DNA from: Flavobacteriales bacterium | GTDB lineage: Bacteria > Bacteroidota > Bacteroidia > Flavobacteriales_D > Sanyastnellaceae | Assembly: GCA_028823435.1 (NCBI GenBank) | Contig: JAPKBK010000045.1 | Location: forward strand, 1 to 10,535 | Direction: 5' to 3' | DNA length: 10,535 nt | In this document: in pieces, positions 1 through 7,499 of the stretch | Position numbering within the stretch: the first letter of the stretch is position 1 | Layout of the letters: the number at the start of each line of letters is the position of its first letter | The notes under the pieces: model-generated | Databases searched by the model: none | What the model was told of the DNA's origin: nothing | What the model saw: only the letters and a program-made list of their open reading frames with translations | Translations under genes and position numbers: made by a program

Positions 1-752
1 CCGAATACAGCAAAGTACTGAAGAGTACAGACGCAGAACTAAAGTGGGAATATGCCCAGGCATCACTAGATTCTGGAAAGTGCTTCAAAGCATTGCCTTT
101 GTTGAAAGAACTGGTCGGACTCACAAGGGGCACACAGAGAGCTCAGAAGGTTCAATACAACTATGCCCAAGCACATTATTGTGTGAATGATTTTTATTTG
201 GCCAGATATTATTTAAACACCTTTGCAAAAACTTTCCCCAACAGTGAGTTGGTGGAAAGTGTCTCGTTTAAATCAGCTATATGCAGCTATAATTTATCTC
301 CTAACTGGTCATTAGACCAAACAGAAACGATTTTGGCCGTGCAAGAATTGCAAGTATTTATGGACCGATATCCTGCTTCTGCTTACCGCGACAGCAGCCA
401 AACGATGATCAACCAACTTCGTGCAAAGCTCGAAAAGAAATCATTTGAATCTGCGGCCATCTATCATAAAATAGGACATTATAAAAGCGCCACAATTGCG
501 ATGAAGAATGCTTTAAAGGACTTTCCGGACTCTCAATACCGAGAAGAACTTCAGTTTTTAATCCTCGACAGCTACTACCAATATGCCATTCAGAGTACAA
601 ATAGAAGGAAACTTGCTCGATTTAACGATGCTACGCTTGCTTTTCATACCTTTGCGTCCCGATTTCCCGACAGTTCTTATATCCCTGATGCTCAACGTAT
701 CTATAAAAACTGCGTGAAAGGCGTGGAAACACTACAATCTGAAGAAAACTAG
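1..752 (+). CDS. bamD: Outer membrane assembly lipoprotein BamD, 5'-truncated by the window edge
   Basis: The reading frame is open from base 3 (first full codon GAA) to the TAG at 750-752, giving 249 visible residues. The start, signal peptide and lipobox cysteine lie before the window; from the usual BamD length of roughly 260-290 residues I infer that a few tens of residues are missing. The visible start (EYSKVLKSTDAELKWEYA) and the following helical repeats (ALPLLKEL, YNYAQAHYCVNDFYLARYYLNTF written in pieces, then FPNSELVE, RYPASAYRD and RFPDSSYIPDA) fit the TPR-like helix pairs of BamD, each ending in an F/Y-P-x-S-x-Y turn. BamD is a periplasm-facing lipoprotein of the BAM complex, which folds beta-barrel proteins into the outer membrane. 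It would serve receptors such as the one at 5091-7433. It is the first visible gene of a packed operon; omega follows after 4 nt. The TTG at 93 is not a start, because conserved sequence continues upstream of it. Confidence 0.88.
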   Translation, partial: EYSKVLKSTDAELKWEYAQASLDSGKCFKALPLLKELVGLTRGTQRAQKVQYNYAQAHYCVNDFYLARYYLNTFAKTFPNSELVESVSFKSAICSYNLSPNWSLDQTETILAVQELQVFMDRYPASAYRDSSQTMINQLRAKLEKKSFESAAIYHKIGHYKSATIAMKNALKDFPDSQYREELQFLILDSYYQYAIQSTNRRKLARFNDATLAFHTFASRFPDSSYIPDAQRIYKNCVKGVETLQSEEN

Positions 753-756
753 CAGA

Positions 757-1206
757 ATGAACTTTAAGAACGTAAAGGCTGAAAGAACTACGGAAACCCG
801 TAATACGCATGAGATCGAATCACTCGGTACAGGGAATCTTTTCGAAACAATTGTTGTGCTCTCTAAAAGAAGCAACCAGCTTTCCCAAGATTTAAAGAAA
901 GAATTGGCTGAAAAGATGGAAGAGTTTGTGATTCCAAATGACACACTTGAAGAGGTCTTCGAAAACCGTGAGCAGATTGAAATTTCTAAGTTTTATGAAA
1001 GACTCGCAAAACCTCACAGTATTGCGATCAAGGAACTAGAAGACGACCAAATCTATTTTCGTCACGAAGAAAAAGCTGAAGAACTTGATTTAGTCATCGA
1101 GGCAAAAGCTGAGATCAAAGCAACTGACGACAAATCTGACAACAAGTCCGACGACAAGTCCGACGACAAGGTGGCGGAGAAGAAGACTGAGGACAAAGCC
1201 TCATAA
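757..1206 (+). CDS. rpoZ: DNA-directed RNA polymerase omega subunit (Bacteroidota type) with extended acidic/lysine tail
   Basis: This 149-residue protein matches the Bacteroidota omega (RpoZ/Rpb6-like) family as I know it. Residues 1-105 carry the family pattern: a threonine/asparagine-rich start (TETRNTHEIES), TGNLFETIVVLSKRSNQLS, then LKKELAEKMEEF, NDTLEEVFENREQIEISKFYERLAKPH and a final region around IYFR. Omega binds the beta' subunit and helps assembly and stability of RNA polymerase. Family members usually stop at about 105-110 residues. Here about 40 charged residues follow, including four units of a D-D/N-K-S/V repeat (residues 124-139) and ending EKKTEDKAS. The tail is probably disordered. 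The ATG at 757 lies 4 nt after the bamD stop and coaBC starts 9 nt after this gene, so co-transcription is likely. Family assignment is firm; the function of the tail is unknown. Confidence 0.85.
   Translation: MNFKNVKAERTTETRNTHEIESLGTGNLFETIVVLSKRSNQLSQDLKKELAEKMEEFVIPNDTLEEVFENREQIEISKFYERLAKPHSIAIKELEDDQIYFRHEEKAEELDLVIEAKAEIKATDDKSDNKSDDKSDDKVAEKKTEDKAS
1126..1173 (+). repeat. Four-unit 12-bp in-frame tandem repeat in the omega tail
   Basis: Four consecutive 12-base units (GACGACAAATCT, GACAACAAGTCC, GACGACAAGTCC, GACGACAAGGTG) encode DDKS, DNKS, DDKS and DDKV. Units 2 and 3 differ at one base only, which points to recent slippage or unit duplication. The unit length is a multiple of three, so changes in copy number would keep the frame and only change the tail length of the omega subunit. 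Confidence 0.9.
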
Positions 1207-1215
1207 ACGTCTGAC

Positions 1216-2472
1216 ATGACCGGATTACCGGACCCCCAGGACGTTCACCTCACTTTGATGGGGCGTCGTGTTTTACTAGGTATTACAGGAAGCATTGCTG
1301 CTTACAAATCTGCATTTCTCGCAAGAGAGTTGGTGAAAAGAGGCGCTGAAGTCAGGGTCGTTATGACACCGAGCGCTACTGGTTTTATTACGCCTCTCAC
1401 CCTTGCAACTTTGGTGGGGAACCCCGTACACTCAGATTTTACTGAAAGCATTGAGTCAGGCGCGTGGACAAACCATGTTGAATTGGGACTGTGGGGCGAT
1501 CTTTTTCTTGTGGCGCCATGTACCGCACAAACATTGTCCTTTTTTGCGCAAGGGGCTTGCACCAATTTACTACACGCTGTTTTTCTGAGTTCCAGATGCC
1601 CTGTAGCTGTTGCGCCAGCAATGGACCTAGATATGTTTACAAATGCCGCAACACAAGAAAACTTAAAAACACTTTCCGAAAGAGGGATTAAAATCATTGA
1701 ACCTACTTCCGGTGCACTGGCAAGTGGCTTAGATGGCAAAGGGCGTATGGAGGAACCAGAAGTGATCGCTGACTTTGTCGAGGCGTTCTTTTTGAGCAAC
1801 ATGCCTTTGTCTGGCAAAAGAGTTGTCGTGACAGCTGGGCCTACGGAAGAGCCTATTGATTCAGTGAGATATTTGGGGAACAGAAGTACAGGGAAAATGG
1901 GATTTGCTTTGGCAAGCCGCTTGGCCGATCTCGGGGCAAGCGTCACGCTTATCTCAGGTCCTGTGAATATAAAGACACCTCAAAGGATCGCTGAGAGAAT
2001 CGATGTGTGTACCGCTCAGGAAATGTATGACGCAACCATTAGCGTCTGGCCGTCCATGGACGCCGGAATAGCATGTGCCGCTGTTGCAGACATGCGACCT
2101 GTCAATCCCGCAGATAAGAAACTTCACCGAGGGGATTTGCCCGATTCTATATTACTTGAAAATACACCTGACACATTGCTTGAAATGGGACGTACAAAGT
2201 CTTCAAGTCAAGTACTCATGGGATTCGCTTTAGAAACAGATTCAGCAGAAGAAAGCTTGAAAAGCGCCGAATCCAAGCTCACAAGAAAGAACCTGGACTT
2301 TGTGGTCATGAACACGCTGGCAGACAAAGGTGCAGGGTTCAACCACGACACAAATAAAGTTACTGTACTTCAAAGTGTCGGAGCGCATACTGAAAAGCGT
2401 ATTTTTGAGTTAAAGACAAAAAGAGAAGTCGCTTATGATCTTATTGAGCTTCTTTCAACCCTTCTGATTTAA
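1216..2472 (+). CDS. coaBC: Bifunctional phosphopantothenoylcysteine decarboxylase / phosphopantothenate-cysteine ligase
   Basis: The 418-residue protein makes two steps of coenzyme A synthesis: the CoaB half joins cysteine to 4'-phosphopantothenate using CTP, and the FMN-dependent CoaC half decarboxylates the product. CoaC covers about residues 16-190: GITGSIAAYK (22-31, flavin site), NHVEL with the expected catalytic His87, APCTAQT (100-106, equivalent of the PASANT motif), APAMDLDM (133-140, equivalent of PXMNXXMW) and the SGALASGLDGKGRM flap (165-178). CoaB covers about 198-418: TAGPTEEPIDSVRYLGNRSTGKMGF (from 206), AAVADMRP (288-295), Lys302 in KLHR, MGFALET (335-341) and KNLDFVVMN (358-366). 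The Asp in PAMDLDM and loss of the flap cysteine are, as I recall, usual in Bacteroidota; PCTAQT and KLHR look more divergent. The start at 1216 gives 14 residues before MGRRVLLG; ATG 1258 is the alternative. Length is normal, and both domains appear complete. Confidence 0.93.
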   Translation: MTGLPDPQDVHLTLMGRRVLLGITGSIAAYKSAFLARELVKRGAEVRVVMTPSATGFITPLTLATLVGNPVHSDFTESIESGAWTNHVELGLWGDLFLVAPCTAQTLSFFAQGACTNLLHAVFLSSRCPVAVAPAMDLDMFTNAATQENLKTLSERGIKIIEPTSGALASGLDGKGRMEEPEVIADFVEAFFLSNMPLSGKRVVVTAGPTEEPIDSVRYLGNRSTGKMGFALASRLADLGASVTLISGPVNIKTPQRIAERIDVCTAQEMYDATISVWPSMDAGIACAAVADMRPVNPADKKLHRGDLPDSILLENTPDTLLEMGRTKSSSQVLMGFALETDSAEESLKSAESKLTRKNLDFVVMNTLADKGAGFNHDTNKVTVLQSVGAHTEKRIFELKTKREVAYDLIELLSTLLI

Positions 2473-2476
2473 AAAA

Positions 2477-3412
2477 ATGACGTTAGATTTCCCTTCAATA
2501 TACCCCTCCGATTTATTTAAAGCGTGTGTTCTTTTTGGGGCAATTGTTCTTGCGAATCCCTCAAAAAGTGTTGCACAAGAATTAAACTGCTCCGTCCAAG
2601 TAATCGCTCCTAAAATCGCCAATGTTGAGCCGAGTGTCTTTGAAAGTCTGGAAGACGGGATTCGTGAGTTCATGAATGGACGTCGATGGACAAACGACAA
2701 TTTCTCATTCGATGAACTTATCGAGTGCACAATGCAAATCACGATCATTAAAGCCATCGGAAACACTCGATTTAGTAGCTCTATTCAGATACAGAGCAAC
2801 CGCCCTGTTTTTAATTCAGACTACAACACACCTGTCTTGTTTGTGTTGGATGGGGACTTTGAATTTGAGTGGGTTAATGGAACCTCTATTCTTTTCAACC
2901 CAGGTCAACACAGAGACAATCTGAGTTCTGTTCTTGCGTATTATTCATACATGATTATCGGGATGGATTACGACAGCTTTGGACTGGAGAGTGGTTCAGA
3001 ATATCTTCTGAAGGCCCAAACCATCGTCGCAAACGCTCAGAACGCTGGAGGAAGTGGATGGAAGGCGGGTCAAAGCAAGCAAAACAGATATTGGCTCGTT
3101 GAGAATTACTTAAGCCAAACGTTCAGACCGCTGCGCTTATGCATGTACAATTACCACCGAAAGGGCTTTGATTTGTTACACGATGACATCGAGACTGCCA
3201 GGTTAAATATCGCGGACGCACTTATAGAAATGAGATCTACGAATAGGATTCGTCCAGGCTCGTATAATTTACAAGTGTTTTTTCTCGCAAAAAATGATGA
3301 GATTATTAAACTTTTTGCGCCAGCATCAGAAGCAGAAAGAGTAAGACTCCTCCCCGTCCTAAAACAAATGGATCCGGGAAACATTTCTAAGTATGATGAT
3401 GCATTGATGTAG
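2477..3412 (+). CDS. DUF4835 family secreted protein (called PorD, a type IX secretion factor, in some annotations)
   Basis: The 311-residue protein has a hydrophobic N-terminal stretch (about residues 13-27, LFKACVLFGAIVLAN) and a likely signal peptidase site at SVAQ|ELNC near residue 35. The mature part follows the DUF4835 pattern I know from Bacteroidota: ELNCSVQVIAPKI, a LEDGIREFMNGRRWTND region, IECTMQITI, the SSIQIQSNRPVFNSDYNTPVL block written here in part, YYSYMIIGMDYDSF, GWKAG..NRYWLVEN, MYNYHRKGFD and a C-terminal VFFLAKNDEI. It should reach the periplasm or outer membrane. Some annotations name this family PorD and link it to type IX secretion; I am not certain of that, and nothing in this window proves it. 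The first twelve residues lack a positive charge, which is odd for a signal peptide, but no other in-frame start is available before the hydrophobic core. It lies 4 nt after coaBC and 6 nt before recN. Confidence 0.85.
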   Translation: MTLDFPSIYPSDLFKACVLFGAIVLANPSKSVAQELNCSVQVIAPKIANVEPSVFESLEDGIREFMNGRRWTNDNFSFDELIECTMQITIIKAIGNTRFSSSIQIQSNRPVFNSDYNTPVLFVLDGDFEFEWVNGTSILFNPGQHRDNLSSVLAYYSYMIIGMDYDSFGLESGSEYLLKAQTIVANAQNAGGSGWKAGQSKQNRYWLVENYLSQTFRPLRLCMYNYHRKGFDLLHDDIETARLNIADALIEMRSTNRIRPGSYNLQVFFLAKNDEIIKLFAPASEAERVRLLPVLKQMDPGNISKYDDALM

Positions 3413-3418
3413 TCAACC

Positions 3419-5083
3419 TTGTTAACTCGACTACATATAAAAAACTTCGCACTAATAAGCGAACTCACTTTAGATTTTAAAGATGGGCTCACTGTTGTAA
3501 CCGGGGAAACCGGATCGGGAAAGTCGATTTTATTGGGCGCATTAGGCTTGGCTATTGGCGCACGGAGCAGCAGTTTAAACGTTAGGCATGGCACCGATCT
3601 GTGCATCGTTGAAGCCACCTTCCGCGCTCCCATTACAAATAAAATTCTCGTTGATTTCAATCTGGAATTTGGCTCAGACAAAGAAAATATTGTGATTCGC
3701 AGAGAAGTCAGGTCGACAGGCAAGTCTCGATCCTTTATTAATGATTCACTTGTAAGTGCAGGCATTCTCAGAGAAGTGGGCAACAAACTCGTAGACCTTC
3801 ATGGTCAAGATGAGACGCGGGCGTTAATGGACAGAGTTACCAGGTTAGATCTTCTGGATGATTTCGGTGGACATGTCACCGTGAGAGATTCTTACAGAGC
3901 GACATTCTCAGCATGGCGTTCGGCAGTAGATTCACTCAACGCTTTAGAAGCTGAAGCGAATCAACCGCAATCTGACAGAGATTATCTGAAATTTCAACTT
4001 GAAGAACTGTCCGAATTAGGCCTACATTCCTTAAATGAGGAGGAACTGGAGGAGGAACACAATCGACTTAAGCACGCCACAGAACTTGCGGCAGGACTTC
4101 ATTCTTCGTTTGAGCTTTTAGACAGCCACCCCGAAGGCAGAGATGCCATTTCTGCCGTCGAAAGCGCAATAAAAGAAATGGAGGCCATTGAAATGTACAG
4201 CAAAGATGCGTTCGACTTATTAAAAAGGCTTAAAAGCGTACATATTGAAATGCGAGATATCGCACTTGAATCCAGTCATTTGTCCGAAAGCATTCAGCAC
4301 GACCCCGCAAGATTAGATCTGATAAACGCAAAAATGGAAGCACTCTCTAGTGCACTTCACAAGCACAATGTTCCAAATGCAGGAGCCCTGTCACTCGTAG
4401 AGCAAGAATTAAACAGAAGGATAGAGAAGTGTGATGGAATAGAAGAAGCGATCAACAATGCGCGGGCAGAGGTGAAAGTCAAAGTAGAGGCTTTGGATCA
4501 AGCGGGGAAAGCCTTGATGAAGGCACGAGAGAAGTCCGGAAAAGAACTGATGAATCTGGTCCACCATCAATTGGCCCCGCTCAAGCTCCCACATGTAGAA
4601 ATGTCTTGGGTCTTTTCCGAATTGAACGCACCAGACCTTGTAGGAATAGAAGATGTGGAACTGATGTTCAGCGCGAACCCTGGATCTCCGACCCAACCTA
4701 TATCACATATTGCCTCTGGAGGAGAGCGGAGTCGTGTGATGCTCGCATTTAAAGCGGCATTGGCCAAACGTACGACAGTGCCTACCATCGTATTAGACGA
4801 AATAGATACGGGAGTATCAGGCGATGTTGCAACACGCATGGCATCAACCATGCGCGAGATGTCATCGGGCCAGCAAGTGTTTTCAGTGACGCATCTGGCA
4901 CAAGTTGCTGCATCTGGCAACCATCATCTTGAAGTGAGTAAAAAGACGAACAACAGTGAAGCAATTACGCAAGCTGTATATCTCGCGTCGAAAGAACGCA
5001 ATGAAGCGATTGCAACGATGCTCAGCGGAAGCCAAGTGAGTGAAGAAGCACGAGCAGCTGCAAAAGTTCTTCTTTCGAACTAA
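3419..5083 (+). CDS. recN: DNA repair protein RecN (SMC-like ATPase), TTG start
   Basis: The 554-residue length is normal for RecN, a cytoplasmic SMC-like ATPase that acts in repair of DNA double-strand breaks. Visible parts in order: N-terminal LHIKNFALI (residues 5-13), Walker A GETGSGKS (29-36), the Q-loop region LVDLHGQDE (around 124-132), a long charged helical middle that should form the coiled coil (about 155-370), the ABC signature SGGERSR (433-439), Walker B TIVLDEID (456-463) and the switch histidine in SVTHLAQVA (His492). The start must be TTG at 3419: an in-frame TAG (3410-3412, the stop of the preceding gene) lies two codons upstream, and the conserved LxIKNFALI begins only four codons downstream, with no ATG between. 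It is the last gene of the operon and ends 7 nt before the converging receptor gene. Confidence 0.96.
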   Translation: MLTRLHIKNFALISELTLDFKDGLTVVTGETGSGKSILLGALGLAIGARSSSLNVRHGTDLCIVEATFRAPITNKILVDFNLEFGSDKENIVIRREVRSTGKSRSFINDSLVSAGILREVGNKLVDLHGQDETRALMDRVTRLDLLDDFGGHVTVRDSYRATFSAWRSAVDSLNALEAEANQPQSDRDYLKFQLEELSELGLHSLNEEELEEEHNRLKHATELAAGLHSSFELLDSHPEGRDAISAVESAIKEMEAIEMYSKDAFDLLKRLKSVHIEMRDIALESSHLSESIQHDPARLDLINAKMEALSSALHKHNVPNAGALSLVEQELNRRIEKCDGIEEAINNARAEVKVKVEALDQAGKALMKAREKSGKELMNLVHHQLAPLKLPHVEMSWVFSELNAPDLVGIEDVELMFSANPGSPTQPISHIASGGERSRVMLAFKAALAKRTTVPTIVLDEIDTGVSGDVATRMASTMREMSSGQQVFSVTHLAQVAASGNHHLEVSKKTNNSEAITQAVYLASKERNEAIATMLSGSQVSEEARAAAKVLLSN

Positions 5084-5094
5084 GAATAGCTTAG
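5080..5094. terminator. Possible weak hairpin spanning the two convergent stop codons
   Basis: CTAAG (5080-5084) and CTTAG (5090-5094) form a 5-bp inverted repeat around a 5-nt loop. It covers the whole 7-nt gap and both stop codons (TAA of recN, TTA read as TAA for the receptor). The stem is short and AT-rich, and no strong T-run follows on either strand, so termination here is only a possibility. No better terminator is visible near the junction. Confidence 0.2.
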
Positions 5095-7433
5095 AATTTC
5101 CAGTCCAGAGAAATTGAGGGAAGGAAAGGAAGTTGATTTTTCCTTTGGCCTGTAAGACGGTTAATGTAAAATACATTTTCACGACTGTACACATTTGTGA
5201 CGCCAGCCGTGAAATCCAAATCACCTCCCATAACATCTTCAAATGTTCTTTTAACACTCATGTCAAGCCTGTGGTATGAAGGAAGACGCCCCTCGTTTAA
5301 ATCCGCATAATAAATGGAGACCTCTCCCGCATTTTGGGTAATGTAATCGGAATATATCCCATCGTTCACATTTGGAGATTGGTAATACCCCTGGCTCTGC
5401 GTAAATGGCAAACCCGATCCCAAAGCCCATCTCGCACTAATCTGCCATTCCTTGTTCGCCCCGAAATCTTGAGACGCAACAAAATTTAAATTGTGACGCC
5501 TGTCAAATACGGGGTCGTACCAACGTTCACCATTCCACCTGTCAACATTCCCCAGTCCGTATACGAGCCAGAGATAAGAGTTGCGTTTTTCGTATTTGAG
5601 CACCATATCTACCCCATTTGCAAACCCGCTTTCTATAATGTAATCAAGTCGAAGAACTTCAGGCACGTCGTTGTGATCCGCATCGTCAGGAAATAGTTTT
5701 TGGCGATTTGTATTCGTGAGTTGGGTGAAATGCTTTAAGTAACCTTCTACATTGAGGTTGAGGAATTCAGTTAGGTCATACTCAAACCCGGCAACGACGT
5801 GATTTGCGGTTTGGAGTGAATGAGCCACATCTCTTACAGAACCTGATGGGGTCGTAAACTCATCTTGGAGGTTGTCTGGGCCAGAAAGGAACCCATAAAA
5901 CAAATTCACAACATCTCTGTCAGAGTTTGCTGAGATAATGTTTTGTGAATACATCCCTGCAGCGAACTTCAGACGAAGTCTTTCACTGTACTTATATTTT
6001 ACACCTATTCTAGGTTCTGGACGAAACTTAGACAACGAACTGTAGTATTGCATGCGCAAACTAGGCTGCACGATAAGCTTGCCTCTGTTAATTGTGTAAT
6101 CCAAATAACCGCCAAATTCAGTCGTGTTCTCGACTTGCTTGACAACTACGCTGAGCGCATTAAATGTCTTATAATCCGTTTCTACACCTACCACTTCAAG
6201 TCCATATTCTATGTTATCCTCACCGAGGATATACTTGAAATCTAAACCGAAATTGAAACCATTCACATTGCTATATCTGTCCGGCAAGCTTTCTTCTACG
6301 AGATCTATGCTGTAGTTACTCAACGCAAAATGTCCGTTCACGAGGACCGCTGACCCTGGAGGGACGATTGTAAACGTTCCACCACCACCCACATTTTTCC
6401 AACCGTAATCCGCAAAGGACATTCCTGTAGAATCGTCTAAAACACTCGCATTGTCTGAAAACCCGAAACCGAATAAACTGAGCTTAGAACCAGCACCTCC
6501 AAATGTAATCTTTCCATAACTATCTGTATATCCAAACGGCAATCGACCTCCATCTATATATGGATATAAAAATTCAGAAGCTTTCTCTAAATAGCTGTGT
6601 TTTAGAGACAATAAGTAACTTATCCCTCCTGAATTATTCTCCATTTTCTTTAAGGGTCCCTCTAACAAGATTTTTGCGCCGAAAGGACTTGCACCTAAAA
6701 TCACTTTCTGTTCACGCATGTTTCCGTCACGCGTCTTAATATCCATTACAGAAGAAATACGTCCCCCATATTTTGCAGAAAAAGCACCTGTATAAATATC
6801 GGCATTTGCAAGTGCATCCGAATCAAACACACTAAACAGTCCAATACTGTGAAATGCATTGTAAATAATCATTCCATCTAACAACACTTTATTTTGAATA
6901 GGGGAACCTCCTCGAATGTATAATTGTCCTCCTTGGTCACCTGTAGATACAAATCCTGGAAGCACTTGAAGTACTTGCACCAAGTCGGGTGTACCTCCAA
7001 AGCTAGGGATATGCTTAAGGTCTGCAGGCCTTATGGTTTCAACTGACATACGTACACTGTTCCGCTGCTCTTCCCTGTCTGCATTCACTTCTGCCCCACC
7101 AAGCTGAATCACACCTTCATCAAGCAAATAGCTTTTTGTGAGCACTTTGCCAGACTTTATATAAATCGTTTCTTTAACATTTTTATACTCTATGCTAGAC
7201 ACGACCAACGCATATTCTCCTTCGGGAACTTGACTTAAACTGTAGAAACCTGAGACGTCAGTAATAATACCATAAGATGTTCCTTCGAGGGACACACTCG
7301 CAAACATCACCGCTTCTCCAGATGATTTAGACTGAATAAATCCCTTGACTGTACCCTGAGAAAAAAGGGGGGCACAAAAAAGGAAAGCGCATAGCGTAGC
7401 TATATAAATCAGACCGTTTTTAGTTTCTTGCAT
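5091..7433 (-). CDS. TonB-dependent outer-membrane receptor with carboxypeptidase-like regulatory domain
   Basis: The 780-residue protein starts with a signal peptide (hydrophobic GLIYIATLCAFLFCAPLFS, cleavage likely near residue 26). A carboxypeptidase-D-regulatory-like beta-sandwich follows (about 27-110: GTVKGFIQSKSSGEAV, ASVSLEGTSYGIITDVSGFY, VPEGEYALVVSS). The plug is at about 125-235 with HIPSFGGTPDLVQVLQVLPG, GQLYIRGGSPIQNKVLLDG and YTGAFSAKYGGRISSVMDI, and a large beta-barrel runs to the last residues SISLDWKF; the final aromatic residue is the usual signal for BAM. Such receptors import large or scarce substrates with energy from TonB-ExbBD. No SusD-like gene, enzyme or regulator stands beside it, so I see no sign of a polysaccharide locus and cannot name the substrate. 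The start ATG (7431-7433) is the only one in front of the signal peptide. Expression probably depends on the box at 7441-7448. Confidence 0.9.
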   Translation of the reverse strand: MQETKNGLIYIATLCAFLFCAPLFSQGTVKGFIQSKSSGEAVMFASVSLEGTSYGIITDVSGFYSLSQVPEGEYALVVSSIEYKNVKETIYIKSGKVLTKSYLLDEGVIQLGGAEVNADREEQRNSVRMSVETIRPADLKHIPSFGGTPDLVQVLQVLPGFVSTGDQGGQLYIRGGSPIQNKVLLDGMIIYNAFHSIGLFSVFDSDALANADIYTGAFSAKYGGRISSVMDIKTRDGNMREQKVILGASPFGAKILLEGPLKKMENNSGGISYLLSLKHSYLEKASEFLYPYIDGGRLPFGYTDSYGKITFGGAGSKLSLFGFGFSDNASVLDDSTGMSFADYGWKNVGGGGTFTIVPPGSAVLVNGHFALSNYSIDLVEESLPDRYSNVNGFNFGLDFKYILGEDNIEYGLEVVGVETDYKTFNALSVVVKQVENTTEFGGYLDYTINRGKLIVQPSLRMQYYSSLSKFRPEPRIGVKYKYSERLRLKFAAGMYSQNIISANSDRDVVNLFYGFLSGPDNLQDEFTTPSGSVRDVAHSLQTANHVVAGFEYDLTEFLNLNVEGYLKHFTQLTNTNRQKLFPDDADHNDVPEVLRLDYIIESGFANGVDMVLKYEKRNSYLWLVYGLGNVDRWNGERWYDPVFDRRHNLNFVASQDFGANKEWQISARWALGSGLPFTQSQGYYQSPNVNDGIYSDYITQNAGEVSIYYADLNEGRLPSYHRLDMSVKRTFEDVMGGDLDFTAGVTNVYSRENVFYINRLTGQRKNQLPFLPSISLDWKF

Positions 7434-7440
7434 GGACGCG

Positions 7441-7448
7441 CAAATATA
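7441..7448 (-). promoter_or_regulatory. TAnnTTTG -7 promoter box for the TonB-dependent receptor
   Basis: Read on the minus strand, TATATTTG is a full match to the Bacteroidota -7 consensus TAnnTTTG. It ends 7 nt before the receptor ATG. No TTTG or TTG -33 element stands 17-23 nt upstream; that place holds an A-run. If active, transcription would begin about 0-3 nt before the ATG. Confidence 0.5.
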
Positions 7449-7454
7449 ACACCT

Positions 7455-7484
7455 ATTGTCATCATCTTTTTTCTATTATCTTTC
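7455..7484 (+). promoter_or_regulatory. Candidate promoter for the secreted TPR-like protein gene
   Basis: ATTG at 7455-7458 could serve as the -33 element. TATCTTTC at 7477-7484 differs from TAnnTTTG only in the last base, and the spacer is 18 nt, within the usual range. Transcription would start near 7489-7491, leaving a leader of about 10 nt to ATG 7500 or about 22 nt to ATG 7512. It faces away from, and lies next to, the receptor box on the other strand, so one regulator could affect both genes. Confidence 0.4.
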
Positions 7485-7499
7485 GGCATGAATTCTGCA

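Noticed and set aside
1302..1946. 214-codon open frame on the minus strand within coaBC
   Set aside because: It lies wholly opposite a well-conserved coaBC, has no recognisable family features, and is explained by codon use of the real gene.
3151..3786. 211-codon open frame on the minus strand across the DUF4835/recN junction
   Set aside because: It covers conserved parts of two real genes, including the recN Walker A region, and its translation resembles no protein family.
5091..7433. SusC-type polysaccharide utilisation locus
   Set aside because: The receptor has the carboxypeptidase-like domain and plug, but no SusD-like gene, glycoside hydrolase or matching regulator is beside it.
7428..7499. 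Upstream ATG 7428 (and 7488) as start of the TPR-like protein
   Set aside because: Start 7428 would overlap the divergent receptor start and lie before the candidate promoter; it would add a second hydrophobic stretch before the clear signal peptide. ATG 7488 is possible but adds residues without support.
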